DNA from: Nitrospira sp. | GTDB taxonomy: Bacteria > Nitrospirota > Nitrospiria > Nitrospirales > Nitrospiraceae | DNA: 64,000 bases | Direction of reading: 5' to 3' | Assembly (NCBI GenBank): GCA_015709715.1 | Contig: CP054184.1 | Span: 2,837,001 to 2,901,000, forward strand | Shown: piece after piece, positions 57,920 through 64,000 of the stretch | How the letters are laid out: each line of letters opens with the position of its first letter | Position numbering within the stretch: the stretch's first letter is position 1 | Made by a program: the position numbers and the translations under genes | The notes under the pieces: generated by a model | What the model was told of the DNA's origin: nothing | The model's input: the letters and a program-made list of their open reading frames with translations, nothing else | Database searches by the model: none

Positions 57920-58801
57920 TTAGGCGGATGGTTCGAGGAATCGCGTGCGGCCAGCGACAAATCGCGCCTGAAGGAGGCGGGTGACGGGCCCTGGTTTGCC
58001 ACCACCGATGGTCAGTGAATCGAGATGGCCGACGGGCATGATCTCCATGCTGGTGTTGGTCAGGAAACACTCTGCCGCCTGTTGCAAGTCCTGTAGCCGA
58101 TAGTGACCCTCTTGCACCGCGAGGCCCTCTTCCTGCGCCAGTTGAATCACGATGCCCCTGGTGATGCCGTCCAGGATGCCGCAGTCGAGCGCCGGCGTCC
58201 GTAATGCGCCCTCGGAGAGAAAGAAAAGATTACTGATGGTGCATTCAGTCAATTCGTCCCGCCAATTCAGCAGCAGGCTGTCGAAGGTTCCTGCCGCGAT
58301 CGATTCACGTTTCGCCAGAATGTTATTGAGGAAATTGGTGGCCTTGATCTGGGGCGAGAGCGCTTCCGGGAGATTGCGTCTGGTCCGGGCCACGGTGAGG
58401 GCGACACCCTCTTCAAACAGCCTTGCCGGCAACGGTTGCAACGGCTTGGTCATGATCACCACCGTGGGCTTGGGACAGAGACTTGGGTCGAGTCCAATCT
58501 CTCCTTCGCCGCGGGAAATTGTGATCCGCAGATAGGCGTCGTGCCGGTCATTGCCGACGTCGTTGCGGCGCATGGCCTCATGGAGCAGCGTCGGCCAATC
58601 TCCTTCCGGAATGGGAATGGTCAATCCGATGGCTTCGGCTGATCGCCGAAGCCTGGCGAGGTGCTGATCACGCATGAAAATTCTGGAACCATAGGAGCGA
58701 ATGGTTTCATAGACGCCGTCCCCGTACAGGAACCCATGGTCAAAGACCGAGACGAGCGCCTCTTCCTTGCGTACAAACCGATCATTCAAAAACACCCACA
58801 T
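57920..58801 (-). CDS. pabC: class IV aminotransferase, probably aminodeoxychorismate lyase
   Basis: 293 residues of the fold-type IV PLP family. DHGFLYGDGVYETIRSYG is the N-terminal motif, the catalytic Lys is in PQIKATNFLNNILAK, and LTECTISNLFFL with GILDGITRGIVIQLA bind the cofactor. These features are common to branched-chain and D-amino-acid aminotransferases, but the gene overlaps the PabB-like gene by one base, which points to 4-amino-4-deoxychorismate lyase in folate synthesis. The ~138 bases after it hold no gene. Confidence 0.8.
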   Translation of the reverse strand: MWVFLNDRFVRKEEALVSVFDHGFLYGDGVYETIRSYGSRIFMRDQHLARLRRSAEAIGLTIPIPEGDWPTLLHEAMRRNDVGNDRHDAYLRITISRGEGEIGLDPSLCPKPTVVIMTKPLQPLPARLFEEGVALTVARTRRNLPEALSPQIKATNFLNNILAKRESIAAGTFDSLLLNWRDELTECTISNLFFLSEGALRTPALDCGILDGITRGIVIQLAQEEGLAVQEGHYRLQDLQQAAECFLTNTSMEIMPVGHLDSLTIGGGKPGPVTRLLQARFVAGRTRFLEPSA

Positions 58802-60285
58802 CAGCGGCTGCCCTCCAGAAGGTGAAAAAATGCGCCCGCCTTGGCGAGCGTTTCCTCATATTCGCGATCGGGATCGGAGTCGGCCACGATGCCGGCGCCT
58901 ACTTGGAGGTACCCCTGCCGCCCGGTCAGCACGAGGGTCCGGATCAAAATGTTCAGATCCAAGTCTCCGCTCCAACTGAAATATCCCAGCGCTCCGGTGT
59001 AGAGGCCCCGCCGGACGGGCTCCAATTCCTCGATGATATGCATGCATCGCAGTTTGGGCACGCCTGTGATAGTGCCGCCTGGAAACAGTGCCTTGACCAG
59101 GTCCAGGGGTGAACGGTGAGGAGCCAGAACGCCTGTGACCGACGAGACGAGGTGGTTGACGTGCGAGTACGGCTCGACGGTCATGAACTCATCGACGTGC
59201 ACCGACCCGTAGCGACAGACCTTGCCGAGATCGTTCCGCTCCAGGTCGACCAGCATGACATGCTCGGCCCGTTCCTTCGCATTGACGACTAGCTCCGCCT
59301 GTAAGCGGCGATCCTCTTCGAGGGTGGCGCCTCGTCGCCTGGTACCGGCGATGGGACGAGTGTTGGCCACGGATCCCGTCAGCTGCACCAACCGTTCAGG
59401 GGAACAACTGACCAGACTCAGGTGATCGAGGTGCGCGAGTCCGGAGAAGGGTGAGGGATTCACCTGCCGGAGCCGGTGATAGAGGGTGGCGGCATATATT
59501 TCCCTGTCCGCGCGTCCCCCCTGGCCGTCCCTATGCAGCATGAAGCGATGGGAAAGGTTGGCCTGATAAATATCGCCGGCTGCGATGTACTCCTTACATT
59601 GCCGGACGCGGGCTTTGTAATCCTCCGCCGTTTGTCCCGGCTCGAAGCTCATGCCTCCCGACCAAGGCAAGCGGTCGAGAGGGGGCAGGGGAGTCGTCAG
59701 GCGCGCTTCGAATTCCGCGAGGCGGTCGCATCCCTCCCGGTAGAGTTTCTCCCGCGGTTCGGACAGAAAGCGAGCCAAGGGAGGGCAATACATCAGGTAG
59801 AGCAGGCCGGTCCGGTGATCGACGGCTGCCACCAGATCGAGCAAGACCATGTGGAGGTCCGGCAGCCGCAGATCGTCGACAGCCAACGAGGGAAGGGATT
59901 CGAAGGAACGGATAAGGTCGTAGCTGAGATAGCCAGCTGCGCCGCCATAAAACGGGGGTAATCCCGGCGGTCTGGCGATCGCCGAGTCATGCAGTAGCTC
60001 CTGGAGTACCTCGACCGCCGATCCGATGCCCCGTTGTTGTTGCCCTTCGCTCTGAATGGTGTACTCGGCGCCCCGGCCGGTCAGGGTCAGATAGGGCTCG
60101 CTACAGATGAAGGAATAGCGCGCGACCGGCCCCGCGGCATTGGCGCTGTCCAGTAGGAGGGAGGGCCGGCCTGGCTTCGTCACACGTCGGTACAGTTCGA
60201 ACACATCGGCCGTCGGCTGCGGGCGGACGACGACCAAGGGTTGTGGGGCACCCTTGAGGAAGGCTGTGTCCGGTGACAGGGTCAT
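58801..60285 (-). CDS. pabB: aminodeoxychorismate/anthranilate synthase component I
   Basis: 494 residues of the chorismate-binding family. Core motifs are IAAGDIYQANLSHRF, the substrate loop NTRPIAGTRRRGATLEED, ERAEHVMLVDLERNDLGKVC and FPGGTITGVPKLRCMHIIEE. IAGTR also occurs in TrpE, but the coupled class-IV lyase and absence of trp genes favour PabB. No glutamine amidotransferase partner is adjacent. ATG 60285 is divergent from the atp genes. Confidence 0.85.
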   Translation of the reverse strand: MTLSPDTAFLKGAPQPLVVVRPQPTADVFELYRRVTKPGRPSLLLDSANAAGPVARYSFICSEPYLTLTGRGAEYTIQSEGQQQRGIGSAVEVLQELLHDSAIARPPGLPPFYGGAAGYLSYDLIRSFESLPSLAVDDLRLPDLHMVLLDLVAAVDHRTGLLYLMYCPPLARFLSEPREKLYREGCDRLAEFEARLTTPLPPLDRLPWSGGMSFEPGQTAEDYKARVRQCKEYIAAGDIYQANLSHRFMLHRDGQGGRADREIYAATLYHRLRQVNPSPFSGLAHLDHLSLVSCSPERLVQLTGSVANTRPIAGTRRRGATLEEDRRLQAELVVNAKERAEHVMLVDLERNDLGKVCRYGSVHVDEFMTVEPYSHVNHLVSSVTGVLAPHRSPLDLVKALFPGGTITGVPKLRCMHIIEELEPVRRGLYTGALGYFSWSGDLDLNILIRTLVLTGRQGYLQVGAGIVADSDPDREYEETLAKAGAFFHLLEGSR

Positions 60286-60361
60286 GAGGTGTGCGAGCAG
60301 GTGGCAGCACAGAAAATGAAACTATACCGCATCCGCGAGCCCCGGCATAGGTGCCGACTTC

Positions 60362-60391
60362 TTGACAAGTCCCCAACGAATTTGCTTGAAT
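60362..60391 (+). promoter_or_regulatory. possible sigma-70 promoter of atp genes
   Basis: TTGACA at 60362-60367 matches the -35 consensus fully; 18 bases on, TTGAAT (60386-60391) matches four of six -10 bases. It lies about 60 bases upstream of the first atp gene in the divergent spacer from pabB. Prediction by eye only. Confidence 0.4.
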
Positions 60392-60452
60392 GGCGCGCCC
60401 GCCACGGGTGCACCCTCCGACTGTGCGGAAGTGTGCTGCACGCGAGTACGCG

Positions 60453-60671
60453 ATGCCCCCCTCTCAAGACCCGTTATATGCGGGGCTCGGACAGGCTGTC
60501 CGGATTGGGACGGAACTGCTCGCTGCGTTGATCGTCGGGGGAGGGATCGGTTGGGTCGTCGATACGTACCTCTTCGGTTCCAATCCCTGGGGATTGGTCG
60601 TGGGGTTGGGCCTGGGAGCGGCTGCGGGTGTGCGCAATGCCTATCGGGCGGCGCAACGCTGGCAAGGTTGA
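60453..60671 (+). CDS. AtpZ/AtpI-type ATP synthase accessory protein
   Basis: 72 residues. Two hydrophobic helices (ELLAALIVGGGIGWVVDTYL and PWGLVVGLGLGAAAGVRNAY) with a short loop, the arrangement of AtpZ/AtpI proteins encoded ahead of F-type ATP synthase genes and linked to c-ring assembly or Mg transport. ATG 60453 is used; an upstream frame to 60390 is not conserved. Confidence 0.8.
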   Translation: MPPSQDPLYAGLGQAVRIGTELLAALIVGGGIGWVVDTYLFGSNPWGLVVGLGLGAAAGVRNAYRAAQRWQG

Positions 60672-60699
60672 GGGTATCACCGACAGAAAAAGGATCATC

Positions 60700-61449
60700 G
60701 TGGAAGAAAGCCCCTTACATGCATTCGAGTTGTATGATCTGATTCCCCTGGCCCCGGCCGGTATCGATATTTCCGTCAACAAAGCGGTGATCCTCATGTG
60801 GGTCATCGTCGGGCTCGTGGCGTTCTTGATGATCTCCGCCGCCGCGTCTCGGAAGTTGGTCCCAGGGAAGCTGCAAAACTTGGCCGAACTGATCGTCGAG
60901 TTCATTCGTGGGATCATCTTGGACACGATGGGTGAAGCCGGGATGAAATACTTCCCGCTGGTCGCCACCTTGTTTTTGTTCATCCTCTTTGCGAACCTCT
61001 TGGGCCTGATTCCAGGTTCCTACACGGTTACCAGTCAGATCATTGTCACGGCGGTGTTTGCACTCGGGATCTACGGCTTGAGCATCGTGTTGGGCTTTTC
61101 CCTCCACGGCGCCAAGTTCCTCGGGATTCTCGTACCGCCCGGTACACCGGGATGGCTCCTACCGCTGATGATCCCGATTGAATTGATCAGTCAATTGGCG
61201 CGTCCCATCTCGTTGGCGGTGCGGTTGTTTGCGAACATGACTGCCGGACATGTCATTCTGGGCGTCTTGTTCGGTCTGGCAATCAGCGGAGGGTTGTTGA
61301 TCGGCTGGTTGCCGTTCGCGTTCACCATTGCGATGAACGGCCTCGAGGTCGGCATTGCCTTCATTCAAGCCTATATTTTTACCGTGCTGAGCTGTGTGTA
61401 TCTGGGGGATGCGGTTACCCTGCACGGTCATAGCGAGCACGCACACTAA
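60700..61449 (+). CDS. atpB: ATP synthase F0 subunit a
   Basis: 249 residues from GTG 60700, with AAAAAGGA six bases ahead; the frame opens further upstream at 60628 but this lies inside the previous gene. Family motifs are LQNLAELIVEFIRGIILDTM, FILFANLLGLIPGSYT and the helix ELISQLARPISLAVRLFANM with the essential Arg facing the c-ring. It forms the proton half-channels in the inner membrane. Confidence 0.95.
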   Translation: MEESPLHAFELYDLIPLAPAGIDISVNKAVILMWVIVGLVAFLMISAAASRKLVPGKLQNLAELIVEFIRGIILDTMGEAGMKYFPLVATLFLFILFANLLGLIPGSYTVTSQIIVTAVFALGIYGLSIVLGFSLHGAKFLGILVPPGTPGWLLPLMIPIELISQLARPISLAVRLFANMTAGHVILGVLFGLAISGGLLIGWLPFAFTIAMNGLEVGIAFIQAYIFTVLSCVYLGDAVTLHGHSEHAH

Positions 61450-61484
61450 GTCGCGTTGTCTACATAAGGGAGGAAAGACAAACA

Positions 61485-61715
61485 ATGGATGCAGCAGCAG
61501 CAGCGTTGGTGGGCATGGGATTGGCGGCGGCGGGTTTTGCCGGAGCCGGCGTGGGTATCGGATACATCTTCGGCAAAATGATCGAGGCCGTGGCCCGGCA
61601 ACCGGAAGCGGAAGGCCGCGTCGGCAAGTACATGTGGATCGGGTTCGCGTTGGTCGAAGCGATCGCGCTGTACGGGCTGGTCATTGCGTTCATCATCATG
61701 GGCTTGCGGAAGTAG
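61485..61715 (+). CDS. atpE: ATP synthase F0 subunit c
   Basis: 76 residues, two transmembrane helices joined by the polar loop ARQPEAEGR. The carboxylate is Glu in GFALVEAIALYGLV. The residue after it is Ala, not the Ser/Thr used in Na-binding c-subunits, so proton coupling is expected. AGGGAGGAAAGAC precedes the start. Confidence 0.95.
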   Translation: MDAAAAALVGMGLAAAGFAGAGVGIGYIFGKMIEAVARQPEAEGRVGKYMWIGFALVEAIALYGLVIAFIIMGLRK

Positions 61716-61790
61716 GCCTTCGACGGACGAGCCCGGGCCCTCTGGCCGGTGAGTCGGCTCGCCACCCTCAACTCATGTGGGTAACAGACT

Positions 61791-62303
61791 ATGCCTCAAT
61801 TTGAATCGCATTTCTTCTCATCGTTGATCTTCTGGGAGATCCTGTCCTTCGGGATCCTGTTCTTCCTCCTTTACAAGTACGCGTTCCCGAGCCTGCTGAG
61901 CATGCTCGAAGAGCGGGAGAAGAAGATCAAGGACAGTCTCGATCAGGCCGAGCGCCACCGCACGGAAGCCGAACGGATCCTCAAGGAATACGAAGCCAAG
62001 TTGGCGGCCTCGGCGAAAGAGGCGGAAGCGCTTCTGGCACAGGCCAAGGAGCGGGCCCAGCGGTTGATGGAAGAGAACGAACAGCGCATGACGGTGGATG
62101 CCGAGCGTATCAAGGGTGACGCCACACGTGAGATCGAACACGAGCGTCGGAAGGCCGTTCAGGATATTCGTTCCCAGACAACCGACCTGGCCCTGATGGT
62201 GGCGGAGAAAGTCGTGGGGCGTGCGTTGACTGATGCGGATCACCGCCGCCTGGCAGATGAAGCCTTGGATGCCTTGGCCAAGACCTACCAGAGCCGAAAC
62301 TAG
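61791..62303 (+). CDS. atpF: ATP synthase F0 subunit b
   Basis: 170 residues: one membrane anchor (IFWEILSFGILFFLLYKYAF) and a long charged coiled-coil stalk (LDQAERHRTEAERILKEYEA and KEAEALLAQAKERAQRLMEE), ending in MVAEKVVGRALTDADHRRLA. It is the peripheral stalk. The subunits delta, alpha, gamma, beta and epsilon do not follow; the next gene is on the other strand and overlaps the stop by four bases. A split atp locus is therefore indicated. Confidence 0.93.
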   Translation: MPQFESHFFSSLIFWEILSFGILFFLLYKYAFPSLLSMLEEREKKIKDSLDQAERHRTEAERILKEYEAKLAASAKEAEALLAQAKERAQRLMEENEQRMTVDAERIKGDATREIEHERRKAVQDIRSQTTDLALMVAEKVVGRALTDADHRRLADEALDALAKTYQSRN

Positions 62304-63127
62304 TCTGATCTGCCGGGGGGCAGGCTCACGCCCCCCTGGCGATATCCTTCCAAATCCAACGTAATGAACTGATAGCCCAGCTGCTTCAGGGCTGCGGCGA
62401 CTCGTTCTCGCCGTCCGCCTTCGAGGCAGCGTGCCAGCTCGTCTGCGCCGAGCTCGATGCGAGCCATGTCTTCGTGGTCGCGCACACGATAGTGGCGAAA
62501 TCCTTCTCGGGCCAGGGCGGCTTCGGCCCGTTCGATGCGTGAAAGGATGCTTCGGGTGATGGTGATGCCGCGTGGCACGCGAGATGAGAGACAGGCTGCC
62601 GCCGGTTTGTTCCAGTTCGAGAGTCCCAATTCCCGCGCCGCCTCGCGAATGTCGGCTTTCGAAAACTCCGCTTCCAGCAACGGGCTGCGGACTCCCCACT
62701 CCCGGGCGGCCTTCAATCCGGGTCGGTCATCTCCCAGGTCATCCGTGTTCGTGCCGTCGACGATGTAGTGGGTCGCATGCTGCTCACGGAGCGCCCGCAG
62801 TAACGAGTAGAGATCAGTTTTGCAGTGGTAGCAGCGGGCGGCATCGTTACGAATGAATTCCGGGATGTCCAATTGATCGGTGGTGACGATGCGATGGCTG
62901 GCCCCGATTTCAGTCGCCGTCTGTCTGGCTACATCGAGTTCGCTGGCCGGGAAGGTCGGGGAGACGGCCGTGATGCCGACGGCCTGCGAGCCCAATTCGT
63001 CATGCGCTAGCTTCAGCACGAGCGAACTGTCGATTCCCCCCGAAAAGGCCACGATGACCGACTGCATGTCTCGAAGGATACGTCGGGCGCGGGCAATTTT
63101 TGCGGTAAGCGACGTGGGGGAGCTCAT
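62300..63127 (-). CDS. larE: ATP-dependent sacrificial sulfur transferase LarE
   Basis: 275 residues. PP-loop VAFSGGIDSSLVLKL (SGGIDSS 29-35) activates the substrate with ATP; the sacrificial Cys is Cys179 in KPAAACLSSRVPRG, and CYHCKTDLYSLL and VDGTNTDDLGDDRPG are family motifs. LarE supplies sulfur for the nickel-pincer cofactor of LarA-type racemases; no larB, larC or larA is seen here. The stop overlaps atpF by four bases, tail to tail. Confidence 0.92.
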   Translation of the reverse strand: MSSPTSLTAKIARARRILRDMQSVIVAFSGGIDSSLVLKLAHDELGSQAVGITAVSPTFPASELDVARQTATEIGASHRIVTTDQLDIPEFIRNDAARCYHCKTDLYSLLRALREQHATHYIVDGTNTDDLGDDRPGLKAAREWGVRSPLLEAEFSKADIREAARELGLSNWNKPAAACLSSRVPRGITITRSILSRIERAEAALAREGFRHYRVRDHEDMARIELGADELARCLEGGRRERVAAALKQLGYQFITLDLEGYRQGGVSLPPGRSD

Positions 63128-63170
63128 GGTACGACAAGATATCGACGGTCGGCTGGGGCAGCCGGTCGTG

Positions 63171-64000
63171 CTATTGCTTGACCTTGGCCTTGGCGATCGA
63201 GCCGACCACCACCAAGGCGTAATGTTGAGGATCGAGGTACTGTTTGGCCACGCGCTGGACGTCGTCTTTCGTGACCTTTTCGATCGCCTTTGGATATTGC
63301 GTAAAGTAATCCAATCCCAAATTATAGAATTCCACCTGGGCCAGCACCTTTGCCAGTTTTGCGCTCGAATCGACCCGGAGCGGGAAACTGCCGATGGTGA
63401 AGGACTTGGCTTCGCTGAGTTCCTGATCGGTCACCGCCGCATCGCGGATTCCCTTGAGCTCCGTCAACACGCCGGTGATCGCCTGGTTGGTGAACTCCGT
63501 CCTCGTCTGGAGATTGATGAGAAACGCACCGGGCATGAGCCTGGTATCGAATTGGCTCATGATGCCGTAGGCCAGCCCCTGTTTGTCGCGGATCGAATCC
63601 ATGAGCCGGGACGAGAACCCGCCGGCGCCCAGAATGTAGTTCATGACCGTGACGGCATAATAGTCGGGGTTGGAGCGGCTGATCCCGGTATGGCCGAGCA
63701 CAATCGTCGATTGCGTCAAATCTTTCTCGATGAGTTGCACCATTTTGCGATCGAGCGGGGCTGGCCGCTTGACGCCGTACAGGGTCGAAGGACCGCGTTT
63801 CCATGATCCGAAATGGGTCTGCACCAGCGCCGTCGCCTGCTCTTGCGTCAAGTCACCGACGACGACGAGGATCGTTTGGTTCGGCACATACTCTTTGGCG
63901 TGGAATTGCTGCACATCGGCGACCGTGATTTTGTTCAGCGTGTCTTCGGTGCCGTGGGTGGGCCAGCTGTAGGGGTGGCCGTGAAAGATCAATTGATGGA
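63171..64000 (-). CDS. M16-family peptidase, C-terminal part (cut by window edge)
   Basis: The frame runs off the end of the window, so the N-terminus is missing. The visible 276 residues show the insulinase/M16 plan: HPYSWPTHGTEDTLNKITVA, VPNQTILVVVGDLTQEQATA and a second domain ending with YILGAGGFSSRLMDSIRDKQ and GLAYGIMSQF. The zinc motif HxxEH lies outside the window if present, so this may be the catalytic chain or an inactive partner. Secretion cannot be judged. It is followed by larE, 43 bases away on the same strand. Confidence 0.88.
   Translation of the reverse strand, partial: HQLIFHGHPYSWPTHGTEDTLNKITVADVQQFHAKEYVPNQTILVVVGDLTQEQATALVQTHFGSWKRGPSTLYGVKRPAPLDRKMVQLIEKDLTQSTIVLGHTGISRSNPDYYAVTVMNYILGAGGFSSRLMDSIRDKQGLAYGIMSQFDTRLMPGAFLINLQTRTEFTNQAITGVLTELKGIRDAAVTDQELSEAKSFTIGSFPLRVDSSAKLAKVLAQVEFYNLGLDYFTQYPKAIEKVTKDDVQRVAKQYLDPQHYALVVVGSIAKAKVKQ

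Noticed and set aside
1-64000. tRNA, rRNA or riboswitch elements
   Set aside because: I looked for T-loop GTTCGAATC-like strings and rRNA cores by eye and found none I could support; a covariance-model scan would be decisive.

Overview
The window is a GC-rich, tightly packed bacterial chromosome segment of about 65 genes on both strands. The most likely source is a member of the phylum Nitrospirota, probably genus Nitrospira. This is inference from gene content: many CBS-domain and universal-stress proteins, secreted cupredoxin-like and carboxypeptidase-regulatory-like proteins, c-type cytochromes, a split F-type ATP synthase locus, L-aspartate oxidase and LarE. No rRNA, tRNA or CRISPR array was recognised.

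Layout. 1-5.5 kb: a truncated alpha/beta hydrolase, a decayed transposase, a two-gene minimal SUF-like Fe-S pair (sufC-sufB type) and a tandem pair of YjdF-like membrane proteins. 5.7-11.8 kb: a CBS protein, a quinone-reductase-like flavoprotein, then a tight three-gene unit of a secreted cupredoxin-like protein, a monohaem cytochrome joined to an outer-membrane barrel and a SHOCT lipoprotein, followed by a TerC-like protein. 12-20.5 kb: a stress and ion cluster (lipoprotein, four-CBS protein, Na,K-ATPase-like P-type pump, tandem UspA, two more CBS proteins, L,D-transpeptidase) and an MFS transporter pseudogene. 21-28 kb, minus strand: HPF/RaiA fused to a cold-shock domain, Lon-like protease, an FmdB-type zinc ribbon, cytochrome c, nicotinamidase, nicotinate phosphoribosyltransferase and an exported pentapeptide-repeat protein. 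28-32 kb: APH-like kinase, APS-kinase-like protein and a GH13 glucan enzyme. 33-37.2 kb: an AT-richer segment with a very large beta-helix plus membrane protein split by an apparent one-base frameshift. 37-47 kb: GNAT, small envelope proteins, a second tandem UspA, an RND heavy-metal efflux pair, a hybrid histidine kinase and a Ca/cation exchanger. 47-54 kb: PilZ protein, Ca-type P-ATPase, phosphoesterase and MsbA-like ABC exporter. 54.5-64 kb: a 31-residue mS38/bS22-like basic protein, NadB, a lytic transglycosylase, the PabC/PabB-like pair, the membrane part of F-ATP synthase (atpZ/I, B, E, F), LarE and a truncated M16 peptidase.

How the genes work together. NAD supply is covered by de novo (nadB) and salvage (pncA, pncB) routes. 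Envelope ion homeostasis is prominent: two P2-type ATPases of different ion class, an RND pump, a CaCA exchanger and TerC. Ribosome hibernation, proteolysis and stress sensing (HPF-CSD, Lon-like, UspA, CBS) are clustered. The two most promising novel items are the cupredoxin / porin-cytochrome / SHOCT lipoprotein operon (7.9-11.0 kb), which looks like an outer-membrane electron-transfer or metal-handling module, and the frameshifted giant beta-helix membrane protein (33.1-37.2 kb). All functional statements rest on reading motifs by eye; no database search was made.
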